In this document: piece after piece, positions 1 through 11,477 of the stretch
How positions within the stretch are numbered: the first letter of the stretch is position 1
How the letters are laid out: every line of letters starts with the position of its first letter
Assembly: GCA_002189035.1 (NCBI GenBank)
Contig: NEEC01000009.1
Coordinates: 992,001 to 1,056,000 of the forward strand
From: Utricularia gibba
Taxonomy: Eukaryota; Streptophyta; Magnoliopsida; Lamiales; Lentibulariaceae
Length of the DNA: 64,000 nt
Direction of reading: 5' to 3'
Notes under the pieces: generated by a model
What the model was told of the DNA's origin: nothing
Databases searched by the model: none
The model's input: only the letters and a program-made list of their open reading frames with translations
Program-made: the position numbers and the translations under genes

Positions 1-17
1 TGCAAATATCTTAACAG

Positions 18-428
18 GGTGCTCATGTTGAGGCTGTGAAATCACACCCTTCTTCCGACGGATTCGATTTGTATGATGGCCTTGATGACTTGGATATCCA
101 TCCACGCTTGAATGAAGACCATCTCTATTTGTCGGGGATGCATCATGAAAACAATGAGTTAAACCCCCTCTTCCTGGATGAAATGGGCTACATTGAACTT
201 GATGATCTGATGGGGCCACTAACCAGCTCCGCTGAAGAGCTGCTATTCGGATGCTACGGTGCCAACAGGTTTCAGCAGCTCAACCACCAAGGCACAGGTC
301 TGAATCAGTACCCACTTTCATCAGCCCCTCTTCCTCCCTTCCCTACAGGAACCATGGGTACTGCCGGCAATCCAGAACTGCCTCAGACAACAATGCCTTC
401 AACAAGCGTACGTTTCACTGCCCAATGA
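18..428 (+). CDS. Probable NAC transcription factor, last exon only (5' part outside window)
   Basis: The reading frame opens after an intron acceptor (cttaacag, ending at base 17) and runs to a TGA at 426-428, giving about 136 C-terminal residues. No catalytic or DNA-binding domain is in view. The acidic tail contains GYIELDDLMGPL, which resembles the IELDDL segment in the transactivation tail of many NAC proteins, and is rich in Asp, Asn, Gln and Pro. This is known family resemblance, not proof: the NAC domain itself would lie upstream of the window. The opening codon at base 36 is internal and is not a real start. The 3' UTR probably covers the following few hundred bases. An alternative is some other plant transcription factor with an acidic tail. 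Confidence 0.4.
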   Translation, partial: GAHVEAVKSHPSSDGFDLYDGLDDLDIHPRLNEDHLYLSGMHHENNELNPLFLDEMGYIELDDLMGPLTSSAEELLFGCYGANRFQQLNHQGTGLNQYPLSSAPLPPFPTGTMGTAGNPELPQTTMPSTSVRFTAQ

Positions 429-1005
429 CCGATCTTGTATCAAGTTGCAATGCAAAACTTCCACCTTATTCCATTCTTTGCTTGCTAAAAATGCAGGGAT
501 GCTATGAGCTTCTGCCGGCATCGAATGCTGCCACCGCCTGTGGTTCGGAGCAGCTGCCTCCGCCACAGCAATAACGACGACCCTGAATGGAAGGGAAGGG
601 AAGTGATAAGTTCCCTGGTACATGAAGTGCTTACGTGCTTCTCCACAGCAGGATGTGGATACTTGCGATTGCGAGATCGCTGTTGAAGGGCTCTCGTTCA
701 TGTCTGGAAGCTATATTCGCTTCCATCTTGTTCTGCTTGTGTTTGGAGGAACTCTGGATGTTGGTTTCTGTACTCTGTTGCTGTCACCATTTCTGAATAA
801 CAACGCTGCTTTAATTTACTGTTTTGTTTTTTAATGTAGTAGCCGTTACCCGTATTCTTTTTTTTTTTTTGGTATTTAAAATATCATTATGAACAAGAAT
901 TTATTAAATGTAAATATTAACTTTATAAAATAAAAGAAATAATAACGAGGCCCAATATGAAGACACAGGCGGAGTCCATTTCAATGGAACCGTTTCTTCT
1001 CAACG
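429..1005. other. Intergenic: 3' flank of NAC-like gene and distal FAS2 promoter
   Basis: No coding sequence is supported. The first part is a likely 3' UTR. An AT-rich stretch (about 840-945) with a T run follows, then the more GC-balanced FAS2 promoter. Confidence 0.6.
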
Positions 1006-1014
1006 TTTCCCGCC
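1006..1014 (+). promoter_or_regulatory. E2F-type site upstream of FAS2
   Basis: The bases TTTCCCGCC match the plant E2F consensus (TTTCCCGC). The site lies 368 bp before the FAS2 start codon, probably close to the transcription start. CAF-1 subunit genes are S-phase genes regulated by E2F in plants and animals (known), so the site fits the downstream gene. Binding is inferred. Confidence 0.55.
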
Positions 1015-1381
1015 GTCGCCCTCTAACAGGAACTGGCACTAAGCGCGCCAGAAGGTCTTGTGGCGAAAGTGCTCTCCCTGTTGTGCTTCAGACGTGTGTC
1101 AATTAAGCTCAGCCTGAGTATCATTTGTCAGTCGCGGATCATAAACTGTGAAGGATTCTTTTCTTGTGTGTATGTGTCCATAATTTTGTATTTTCAAGGG
1201 TTTGTGCTCAGGATTGTAATTATTGTTGTATTCTGGAAGTGATCTTGGTTTTGGATGACTAGCTGGTTTGTTTTTCTACACAGAAACTGTGGTGTCTCGA
1301 TCGGGAGTTTTATTGTGTTTGTGGGATGTGAAGGTTTCAGTTGACGGGAACTTAATAATTTGTTGAAATTGCAGTCTTGCA

Positions 1382-3935
1382 ATGAGGGGTGGAACAGTTC
1401 AGATTAATTGGCATAGCTCTGAGCCGGTTCTCTCCTGCGATTTCCATTCACTCTCTGGCCTCCTTGCCACCGGCGGGGCTGACCATGACATTAAGGTGCC
1501 ATATGTTTGTTGAACTTGTTTTCGAATTTACCTGGTTCAAAATCTTCGCATTTCCTGTTTTGAGATGGTTTTTTTTCCTTCCGTTTATGTCGTCTTGTTT
1601 TCACTCATTTGTCCATTGTCAATGATGAAGGAAACTTTCGATTACTTGGGAATATCATAGCTCTTACTGTTTGTAACTAATGTAGCTGTGGGCGTTGGCC
1701 TCTGGTCGAGATCAAACGAGAGAGATTGAGATTGCGTACAAATGCAATCTTTCGTGTCATAGTTCTGCTGTCAATGCACTGCGTTTCTCACCTTCGGGTA
1801 CGTTACCTGTACATATCACAAGCATTCTGATGTTTATGATTGAGCTTACAGAACCGCTTGCCTGCTCTTCATTTTGTTCTTGATTCTGGGAAAAAACACT
1901 TTCCGTGCCTTATTTTTGTAATATTGTCATTCCATTAATATGTTTTCTGAGACACGAATGTGCACCGAAATTGCAGGAGACATGCTTGCCTCTGGTGCTG
2001 ATGGTATTCTTTTTCTCCTTGAGAATGAATGTTCTTTTGAAGAGAACTTTTAGAACCATCTTCACTGAATATATTTTTCCTTAAGGAGGTGAGCTGATTT
2101 TATGGAAATCTCACACTACTGATGCTGGTGAAGTATGGAAGGTTTTCAAATCATTGCTGTGAGCATTTGGACAAGCCTATCATATTGAAAAGCTCATATT
2201 TCTATAATTATCATGTTGAATCCATTAGACTCACTTTACGTGTATCTCCCCCATCTTTAAATTTTACTACTGAACAACTTCAGGTCTCACCGTAAGGATG
2301 TTTTGGATATACAATGGTCCAGTGATGGGGTGTATTTACTTTCTGGTTCGGTTGATAACTCGTGCATTCTATGGGATGCGCATAAGGGTATGCTAGACGA
2401 AATTTGCCGATTTGAGAGGTTAATGAGCTAAAGTCCATTAACTCAGCTTAGTTGTGATGTAAACAGGTTCTGCCCTTCAAAGTTTGGATGCACATTCACA
2501 CTATGTTCAAGGTGTAGCATGGGACCCGTTGGGGAAATATATATCATCACTCAGTGCAGACAGAACCCTTCGGATTTACATCAACAAGCCATCAAAAGCA
2601 AAAGGGTTTAGAAATACCAATTTTGTGTGTCAAGATGTTATCTCGAAGATGGATCTGCAGACAACTGATGACTCAAAGGTTTTCTTTTTATTGGTTCATA
2701 TTCAGAAGGCTTTCAGTGTAGTGAAACTTCTGATCATGACCTCAATACCATTTAACCCATGCATATGGATTTGCTTTTTAGTCTACCAGAAGCCATCTTT
2801 TCCATGACGAAACTCTGCCATCCTTCTTCCGAAGATTAGCCTGGTCACCGGATGGAGCGTTTTTAGTGGCTCCTGCTGGTACTGAAACTTTGTATACTTT
2901 AAATGACCATCCGGTTTCTAGAGCATGATACAGTATTATTGAGAAATACTTTAAGGAGAGTGATTAAGGGAAAGTATTCTTATATATTGTTTGCGGAAAT
3001 TAAGCGGTAATACCCTGTTCTGACATTGCAGGTTTATATAAAACTACACCATCTTCAGAAGCTGCCCATGCTGCGTATATTTTTTCAAGAAAGGATTTTT
3101 CCAGGCAAGTTTCATGTATGACATGCAATAACTATGGACTCTAATTTTCTGATCTCATAATGTGAGCTGTACAGGCCCACTCTCATGCTTCCATGTTCCA
3201 GCAAGCCAGTTGTTGCAATACGGTTTTGCCCCATTAAGTTCCGTTTGCGTGGAACAAGCACGTGTATGTTCTTCCTCCCTGAATCACTGATCACGCGTAA
3301 TCCCATAGCTGAATTTTGATGCAGTATCTTCATATTCTCTGGTTCTTCAGCTCCAATTTTCAAGATTCCGTATCGCCTTATTTTTGCGGCTGCCAGTTTA
3401 GACTCCTTATATGTGTACGATACTGAGAGCATCCAACCAATTCTAGTCGTAGCTGGTGCACATTATGCTGCGATAACTGATATCGCATGGTAATCTTCAT
3501 TATCAATTTTTTATAGAAATTTTCATCCTTGACTTAACTTTACAATGCCATAATCTCAAATCGTTTCAGGTCTGCTGACGGCAAATATCTAGCACTAGCA
3601 TCTCGGGATGGCTACTGTACAGTTCTCGAGTTCGAGGAAAGTGAACTTGGTTCACCATGGGCCTCCTCAGGTTTGCAAGCCTTCTCTGCGCAACAGCAAT
3701 CCTAAAATGCCTCTCTTAACAAGGTCACTTCATTTCAGAAGAAGAGGTCAGTCAGGATGCCGACAAGACCATCGTCACCCACGATGTATCTGAAGATGCA
3801 AGAAAAAGTGTAGGAAATGCGAAGGGTGATGACATAAAGGATGATGGCAAAGAAGCCACACGATCACAGACACAAAATGAGGGTACAAGGATGAATGCCC
3901 CCAAGAAGAGGGTTACCCCTTTCAGAATTGATTGA
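1382..3935 (+). CDS. FAS2: Chromatin assembly factor 1 subunit FAS2 (CAF-1 p60, WD40)
   Basis: The product is the middle subunit of the CAF-1 histone chaperone, which deposits H3-H4 on newly replicated DNA in the nucleus. Twelve exons join cleanly: 1382-1495, 1686-1797, 1977-2003, 2086-2158, 2284-2387, 2467-2678, 2782-2878, 3032-3104, 3175-3263, 3351-3489, 3570-3670, 3739-3935. They encode 445 aa, the expected size. WD-type repeats are visible throughout, for example [43 protein letters not shown], and [17 protein letters not shown] near residue 165-180. The family-typical [10 protein letters not shown] and [18 protein letters not shown] follow. The last about 60 residues are hydrophilic. The start codon begins with [10 protein letters not shown], as in other FAS2 proteins. 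Intron 8 (3105-3174) begins with GC rather than GT (AG|GCAAGT). No frame break is seen. Confidence 0.95.
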
Positions 3936-4435
3936 CCTGGTGAAAAAGCGACTATTACTTGTCCAAATCTGCCATCTCCTGTAGATTTCCTCTTTTCCCT
4001 TCTTACCAGAACATGTCCCCAATGTGTGATCTGGTGTAGGTTCCATCTTTTTGAATTAACTTGTCCCACCAGGGCTTGCTGTTTTGTGCTTTATATGGAA
4101 CATTTATTATTGCGTTTGAAATACAGGTTCTCAAAACAAGAAAGTCAAAAGCTTTAGAAAAGTTATGTACATATTGGGGAAGCTCAAGTCAGAGTCGCAA
4201 TACAAGACTTTCAAAAGATCCTAACGCAGCACAAAGTTCATCCATCAAAAGGGGCTTGAAAAGTTGAGTGAGAAAAGTAGTAGAAGGGAAGTTAAAACAG
4301 AAACTGGAAAAAAATGGGGGATGATACTTGAACGATTCGAATGACCTTCTTCTAGCTTCTGTTGGTACATTTTCAGAGAAACTAAGCAACGGGAGTCTCC
4401 TAAATCTGACTGAAAGAAACCCACAATCGGGGACA
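3936..4435. other. Convergent spacer between FAS2 and the VQ gene
   Basis: This 500-bp stretch holds the 3' UTRs of two genes that point at each other. Open frames on both strands here are short, overlap each other and look like nothing known. Confidence 0.6.
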
Positions 4436-5098
4436 TTATTGAAAATCAAAGAATTGATTGAAGTTGAAAAGACCAAACGGGGAAGAGCCCGGAGACGGGG
4501 ACACCAGTGGAGCCGAAAACATCGTCGCCGGACTTGGAATGAACATGTTGAATGATGGGTCCGATGGCGGCGAGAAGAATCCTGTCGGAATCGGGGGTAA
4601 GCCTGTCGGAGCCGGAGACAAGATCCCTTGAATTCCGCCGCTCAAAGAAACCCCGCTGTTCTCGATTAAATCCGCCACGGAGTTTCCGTCAGAGGGGTTT
4701 ACGGCGGGTGTGGGTTCTTTTTGAGTAACAGGGCTTGCTTTCTCTATTGAGGCGAGCCTCGCCGCAGGAGAAAGGGATCCGCTGGGATTCGACGACGACG
4801 CGCTGCTGTTGCCTGTGAGTCGCTGAACGAGGCTCATGAAGTCGCCCACAGTTGTGTGGATGATTCTGGGCGAAACCGCGTAGATTATTACGGGCTGACG
4901 ATCTTCGGTGGGAACCGGCGGCGGCAGCTGCGGGTTGTGCTTCTGTGGAGGTTCTCCGATTGGGGGTTTCTTGATTCTGAAAGAATCCTTGTTGACTTTG
5001 AGAGCGGTGGGGCGTGGACCTTGCAACTCCTTCCGTGGAGCAGAACGTTGGCCGCGGCCGGTGGCGTTGCTGGAGGAGAAGAACTCCGGCGAGCTCAT
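4436..5098 (-). CDS. MKS1: VQ-motif protein, MKS1-like
   Basis: A single-exon gene of 220 aa. The VQ motif FMSLVQRLTG (pattern FxxxVQxxTG) lies near residue 94, preceded by the conserved block VIIYAVSPRIIHTTV. The N-terminus has GPRPTALKVNKDSFRIKKPP, which matches the docking region of MAP kinase substrate 1. The rest is Pro/Ser-rich, with several SP sites that could be MAP kinase targets. MKS1 links MPK4 to WRKY33 in defence signalling in the nucleus (known for Arabidopsis). I chose the ATG giving MSSPEFF because this is where homologues start. The frame is open further upstream but has no ATG, only a GTG at 5179. Other MKS1-like VQ paralogues cannot be excluded. Confidence 0.88.
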   Translation of the reverse strand: MSSPEFFSSSNATGRGQRSAPRKELQGPRPTALKVNKDSFRIKKPPIGEPPQKHNPQLPPPVPTEDRQPVIIYAVSPRIIHTTVGDFMSLVQRLTGNSSASSSNPSGSLSPAARLASIEKASPVTQKEPTPAVNPSDGNSVADLIENSGVSLSGGIQGILSPAPTGLPPIPTGFFSPPSDPSFNMFIPSPATMFSAPLVSPSPGSSPFGLFNFNQFFDFQ

Positions 5099-5448
5099 CG
5101 ACGGGAATGGAAAATTCGATTTCTCGTCCAGTTGAATGCGCCGTGTGCGGGGGAAGGGACGCTGATTGGTAAATGGCACGACAACAACCCAATTAAATAA
5201 AAATATTTTTAAGTCTTTTTTTAATAATTTATAAAATAATCAGATTTTACTGCGCATTCCGTCTTTCATACTTCTCGTCATTCACCGGCCATCAACAATT
5301 ATGTTCACGATCAGCGAGCCAGCGGCGGCGTTGGAATGATCGCCGGTGGCGGTTGATCGGAGAGAAACTGGCAGTTATTCTGCGACTGAGTAATTTCCAA
5401 GTGAGGTGGATGTTGCAGAAGGAAAACAGGTCGTTTGGGGAGATGTGT
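5099..5448. other. VQ gene promoter / 3' flank of GUX gene
   Basis: This is the upstream region of the minus-strand VQ gene. It is strongly AT-rich at 5200-5245. No gene is seen. Confidence 0.5.
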
Positions 5449-7343
5449 TCATTGTTGGGGAGGAGGATTTACATTCCAATGTCTTAACATCCCTCTCCAG
5501 CTACAATCCCTGTCGATACACACACCGATTCGCTCATCCTTGATCCTGATTCTCCAATGCCCATCGGAGTAATTCGCCTTTTCAGCTTCTCTTCTGTCCC
5601 ATTCAAGCTGCGCTTTCTGTAACGTTTTGAGTAAGCAGAAGCTCTGTAACTCCTTCGTCATCGAATCGTGCATCTTCCACCATCTTCTGTGCGCAGCGTC
5701 GCTGGCGAACTCTCGCAATCTTCCCACGTTCCAGTTGCAGTCGTAGTCCTTGAAACACGCCCATGGCTTGTTTCCCAGTAAATGTAGAACGTAAAGGATT
5801 GGTGGGTCTGCAGAGAACAGCTCAAGTTTCTTCTTTTTCGCTGCGTAGTCGTCTCCTTCCAGAAATGCTTCAGGAAGTTCATGTGTCTCGGTATCCTGTG
5901 CCACCATGTGAATATCTCGTTCAAGTACCCCTGTTTGTGTCACGGTTATTGCTGATCATGGAATCGAGGATCAAACAGAGAAACTATTGTTTTGCACCTG
6001 GTCTCCTCCATTGCTTGAATAAATCTTGTCAACATTGTCCATGAGAAGCTGGAAGGTACAGTTTGATGGCTCTATGACCATCACACCGGAGTTGAAAAAC
6101 GATCCGTCATTTCCGGTTGCGGAGATCTCCGGCATCTGAAACAGAATGTCGATGTTCCTGAGAATTAACATGTCTGAGTCTATGAAAATTATCTTATCAT
6201 AATCTATGAGTTGCCATAGCCTAAACTTGCTGTAGTTCCACTCATTGTACGAGTCTTTCTCAGCATTGGGATTTCTTATTCTTTCTATGGTTCTAACTTG
6301 CCAGCCCGCAGCTTCAAGTCCGCGCCTGTTATGCTCACTGATCGATTCGTCCACCAGAATCACGAGGTCCCTTGTCGAACCAGACATCTTGATGCTCTGT
6401 GCTACAACTATGGCTCCACAGACGTAGGAATAAACTGAATGCAGGATCGTCGCATAGGCCTCACGTTGCTGCTTTACTGCATAAGTCCCTTTGGTTTCTA
6501 GTGCAAGTTCACATGATCCTACAGGGAGAGTAAGCTTCTGTCTCAGTGCACTCAATTCTGGTTTATAGAGCCATGTGTTTCCCTCATGTGCAACAAGATC
6601 TTTGCAAGTGAACAGATCAGGCATCGGAATACATGTTGTCACAAGCAGCAGATGCAAATGGCGGCTTGGTCTGCGTGACACGATCAATTTCGCTGCTGCA
6701 AGTTGTAAGTGTAAACGAGCAACGTCCCTGGACTTGTTCCGGCAGGGAAGCTTCACAGCAATCAAATCAAGCCTTTGTTGTGGAATTACAAGAGATGGAA
6801 AAGAGGGGCACCTTGGAACTTCTTCTGTTTCATGCTCCTCGTCGATCCATTCGGGTACAGCGTCTCCCACGTCACGTTTTCATCTGCGTGTTCGAGATTC
6901 AGCAAGATGTGATTTGCGTTTGGCAGAATATGTTTCCAGTCATGGATCTCACTGCCATTGAAATTCAGAAGACCGATCCCTTTCACATTTGTTTCTAACG
7001 GTAAATTACTTAGAATCTTGGCAGCTTCTTCACTGCTGAAGGAAAAATCTGCTCTGTATCTTGAATCTGTGGCGCCCCCTACGTACCTACTCAGACAAAC
7101 AAATGCATTCAGAGGAAGAATTCCTGCTACTGAAGAGATCACTTGTTATTATACTCACTGAGAAAAGGTCTGGTTTTTCGCAGTTCTTCTACAAGCTGCC
7201 CGAGACGAAAGGATGAAGAGAAAACCGCTGAGGAGAAGTGCAAAGACTACATATTTCAAAGGGTTCCCTTTCCAATTTGTGATCTTCCCTGCAGTTGAGA
7301 ACGTGAGAGGATTCTGGGCATTCTTAGCCTTGATTCTCTGCAT
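5449..7343 (-). CDS. GUX: GUX-like xylan glucuronosyltransferase (GT8), two 1-base deletions
   Basis: A Golgi type II glycosyltransferase of family GT8 that adds glucuronic acid to xylan in cell walls (known for GUX1-5). Exons are 7159-7343, 5998-7089 and 5449-5930. A membrane anchor (YVVFALLLSGFLFIL) lies near residue 31-45. The catalytic part holds DYDKIIFIDSDMLILRN with the DxD metal site, then FFNSGVMVIEPS, GYLNEIFTWWHRIP and a C-terminal WRIRIKD. The frame breaks twice. Near 6851-6855, ETLYP is followed in another frame by EWIDEEHETEEVP. Near 5857-5862, NFLKHFW is followed in another frame by EGDDYAAKKKK. Each needs one added base. Total exon length (1759 nt) is short by exactly two, and repair gives 586 aa, a normal GUX length. 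No other damage is seen, so sequence error is likelier than a pseudogene. Confidence 0.85.
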
Positions 7344-8517
7344 CCTTCTTCTGTAAATATCACCTCTGTTGAAGCCAGAATGTCAAACTGTGCACGAACC
7401 ATAGAAATCTCTAACTCGCAGGGAATACTCACTCACATTCTCTGTCTTCCATCCATGGATTTTTGCATCACGCAATCAGAGAACAGGAGGAGCACAAGAA
7501 CTTCGCAGCGCATCATCGTCTCTTTAAGGCATTGTGCCAAAAGGATGGTAAGCAACCAACATGAGAAACTCATTTGAAGATCACAATGCATCATCCCAAA
7601 AGGAATGATATCTGCACTTGCCAAACCTGTGCCCAACATTTACAGCAAAATTCGTTTACTCCAACTCCGGTTTAGTGCCTCTCTTGATGGAATTCACTCG
7701 TTTTCTTTATAAAGCTTTAGTCTTTAATTGTGGGTCGAATATTATATATTCTAATATATCTTTGGTGGATTCATAGGTCAATAAAAGATTTTCAGGATTC
7801 AAGATACGTGACATTTTCAAAGGGGGAAACTCAGAATAAATAGTGGGAGGAAAGAAAAGAAACCTGAAACTTCTTGGAAAGAGTTTATCATACAATTCTT
7901 TTCAGGAAAAAAAGGCGTCTCTTTCTACCCCTCTGAAGCGTCCAGAATCCAGGAAAACTAACGGGGAGGCGGCGGGGTGTGGTGGCGAGCTTAGACGAAA
8001 GGCTACTTCGTTCAAAACTGAACTGGTAACTGTTGGGTTGCAGCCTGCAGGGAGTTTTGGTCACAAAAATTGTAATTTTAATGTATTAAATATCAAAGAG
8101 ATATTTTTTGTTGTGCAGGGGGCGAGAATGAGGTTGGAACCTCCAAAGAATGGATTCATGGCTGTGGCCTTCCCAACGAATTCAATCTTCGTCCATTCTT
8201 CTACCTTCTATTGAATTCTCACCTGCAGTTGAGCAGCGGATACGACAATTGACTTGGGTTTTAACGTAAGACTATCCAAACCTGGTTGATTGCGTGGCAT
8301 TGCATCCTACCCAGCTCTTTTTTCTGCTTTTGGTTCTTGGCTGGAGTTTCGAGTTTCTTCCTCTTTTATCATGTTTTAGTTTTTTGTGGGTTCAGGAGTT
8401 TGTTTCAAAGCTGACTATCCCGCATACTCAAAGCTGTTGATTTGGGGGAATCAAGGTGGGCTCAAGGGCTTTCTGTAAGATCGGGTTGTTCTTCGACGAG
8501 TTTGAAACCCTGGAAGT
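7344..8517. other. Divergent promoter region, GUX (-) and ATG13 (+)
   Basis: Start codons are 1.17 kb apart. The ATG13 5' leader probably contains an untranslated exon and intron. An open frame at 7843-8214 has no similarity I recognise and runs across what is probably leader sequence. Confidence 0.5.
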
Positions 8518-10388
8518 ATGTTGTCTATTACTCAATCGGAACCTGCGAAGATGGAACAGATAATCACTGAGTTTTTCGCTAAAAGTCTTCACATAATACT
8601 GGAATCTCGCTGCCCTTATGTCTCATCGCGCAATTACAGCGGCGATCAACATATTCACGGTCCATCTCCGTCCCGCTCGCTGTTGTCCACGCCGAGTTGT
8701 AAGCCCAGGGATAAATGGTTCAATCTGGCCTTGAGGGATTGCCCAGCAGCTTTGGAAAATATTGATTTTTGGAGGCAGGCTCATCTTGAACCTATGATAG
8801 TTGATGTGATTTTGGTGCTTGCTTCCCCTAAAAGAGGGCTTGCTCAGAATTCTTGTGGTGCTGATAATGATGAACTGTGTGATCCGAAGAATGTGAAGAT
8901 CATCGAGAGATGGGTATTACAATACGAGAACAAGCGGAACTCTGGAAATGTAGGTGGTTCTTCTGGGTGTAAAAGATCATGTTCTCCCAGTTCTCAGACG
9001 TTTTATAAGAAGTCAATACTGCTGTTAAGATCCTTGTATGCAACTCTTCGACTTTTGCCTGCTTATAGGTTGTTTCGTGATCTTGTTTCATCTGCCAAGA
9101 TCCAGTTTTATAATCTTTGCCACCGGATTTCGACATTTGTTGAGCCATTTACTCGTGGAGAAGAAGCAGACATGAGAAGATTTGTGTTCACTCCTCTTGA
9201 AACTTCATGTGGCAGGCTTTGCCTTTCAGTCCAATACAAATCATCTGTTTTGGATGTAAATTCTGAGCCTTCAACTCCTATATCGTCACAGCTCATTCCA
9301 GAATATGTTGGCAGTCCTTTAGCAGAGCCACTGAAAAGGTTTCCATCTCTTCCTACCTCAAGCAGCCCCTCACGTCCATCCCCGTTTCACAGACGCCATA
9401 GTTGGAGCTTTGACTTGTATTGTGCATCATCACCTTTGTCTTCATCACCATCATCGAGACAGATTTGCGATCGTTCTTCTGTATCTCCATTTCCATCTAC
9501 ATCTTCCTCACCCTTCACTCCTCCATCCGATAAGCTACACCGTACTCCATCAAAGACTAATCCTCCAAGTCCATCACAGCGATTGCCACCATCAGGCCTT
9601 CATGAACCCAACTCCCCAAATGACGAGGTAGCCCTGGTTCATTTTGTAGTGCATTGAAGAGTATTTATCTCTTACACCTTCCTCACTGCAGTTCTCAAAT
9701 TCCGGAAAGGGTGATAAGTTGGTGGACTGTAAGCAGCCTTCTAGAAGTGCTTCTAGACTATCCCCTTACAATGAGCAAGCTGAATCTGCCTTCTCTGGAG
9801 CGTTTATCGTAGATGACGATGATCTGATGGAGCCAAACATACGGTATATATACAAATGTCAAGACTTCATTTTTAATTCTCCGGCTTCAAACCTATGTGG
9901 TTCTTGAACATATTTTATGTGTTTTCTGTTCCACATTCTCTTCTGCTACATGTATTAGCAGAAGCACTCTACTCTTCTTTAAACAAATGCATTTGAACTC
10001 TATGAAGGGATTGAAAGCCCCTGTTATGCAATATTGGTGTTAGTTTCTGTCCATATGTGATCTGGGAATGGGGTATTTGATGCTTACATGTCTTCCATTA
10101 CGCTGCCTGCATAGATCTATTACACCACAAGGCCAGGTTGAAACGGTAGCCAAGAAATCACGAGATGCTGCAGTTGGTGCTCTGGTTCATATGCTGAAGA
10201 AAGCACCTCCTCTCTCCAGAGCCCACACCACCGGTGTGCCAAGCCCTGAACTGCAGAAGTCCCCAACTCCCCAGCAACCATCTGCTTCATCAACTGGGAA
10301 AACTATAGCAGATGCACTGCGCGAGCTCCTGGAGTATTCCAGGATGAAGGAACAGATTTTGGAGCAAAGTAAAGCTTCTGAGGCGTAG
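8518..10388 (+). CDS. ATG13: Autophagy-related protein 13
   Basis: Regulatory subunit of the ATG1-ATG13 kinase complex that starts autophagosome formation in the cytosol. Three exons (8518-9627, 9692-9843, 10115-10388) encode 511 aa without breaks. The N-terminal HORMA domain (about residues 10-245) begins MEQIITEFFAKSLHIILESR and contains DKWFNLALRDCPAALENIDFW and FYKKSILLLRSLYATLRLLP. A long Ser/Pro-rich disordered stretch follows, the region controlled by TOR phosphorylation in known ATG13 proteins. The tail has the acidic patch FIVDDDDLMEPNI and the conserved block VGALVHMLKKAPPL, then a helical end. Plants usually have ATG13a and ATG13b; I cannot say which this is. Confidence 0.93.
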
Positions 10389-11477
10389 TCTTTGGAGCCT
10401 GGTTTGATCTCCCAGCGAATGGGGTGGAGCTAGGCCTCTTAATTAAGTTTCCTGTGCAGTTTTTTTCCATTTTCCTGACACTAAACTGCTCTGTCTAGTT
10501 GCTGCTACGCAGTTGTGTACATAGGTGAGCCTAATGCTGGCGTAATAGCTTGTACATATACATCTGATCGGCATCAAGTACATATATTTATACTATGCAG
10601 CTATGCTTCTGCTTCATGCTTCTTTTTAGACCGCAGGGGGGATGTTTCTAAATGCAACGTTGTTTAGGGGCGTCTTTCCAAAAATGGAAGGTCTTTGAAG
10701 GGCCATTGGGCTTCGATTCCATCTCAGAATTCCAGGGCTGATTTCCTTTGGGCTCGGCCCAATGGGTCTTCCCAACCATCATGCTGTTCACCAGCATGTA
10801 GCCCAACCCAATTGAAAGAAGGCAGAATAATTTCATTTAATTAATAATATATTTAAATTACTTATTTTTATTATGATTAAAATTGATAATGTATCTAAGA
10901 TACATGATTCATAAATATATTTTAAAATAATATCTTTTTTTATACATATGAGATAAAAAAATCAAAACTTATATCAAAATAGAGTTTCCTTTCATTTCTG
11001 ATAAAAAAAAATTAGATTTTTCTTTAGAGTTATTTTTAATACTTTGTTACATTATTTTAATGAATTGTTTTTTATTCATACATAATTTAACCAACCAACC
11101 AAACAAATAAACAATATTTAGTTTCCTACCAAAACCATCCATATTAATCCAACATAACACATCCTAAGAGTTTTCAAAAACATGGTTGAAGAGATTATAA
11201 AAGTGTTTTATAACTAATGTATATAATGGAAAATATACCCATTAAATAGTTTTCAACATAGGTAAAATAAATCTATCAAACATCATTTCCACTCTAATGT
11301 ATAAATATTAATCATGATACACCTATATTGAGATTAATTAAATAATTAAAAAAAATAACTAAAGCATACAGCAAACTATTGTAGCAGTTCAGATGCTCAA
11401 GGAGCCATCTGGTTTCTGAATGTCATCTCATCTTTTATGTCTTCCATGGCTTATAGGTGACGAGTCAGGCCTTACGT
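10389..11477. other. AT-rich convergent spacer
   Basis: No gene is seen. After the ATG13 3' UTR comes a segment with several TGGGCC/T-type motifs, including an inverted pair TTGGGCTCGGCCCAA near 10750-10764. Then about 550 bp of very AT-rich DNA (10830-11380) with no coding potential. Confidence 0.6.

Noticed and set aside
5449-7343. Calling the GUX gene a pseudogene because of two frameshifts
   Set aside because: The same kind of one-base deletion recurs in ten other conserved genes in the window, and nothing else in the gene is damaged, so sequence error is the simpler explanation.
7843-8214. 123-aa frame upstream of ATG13
   Set aside because: Probably leader exon and intron sequence of ATG13. 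No conserved features.
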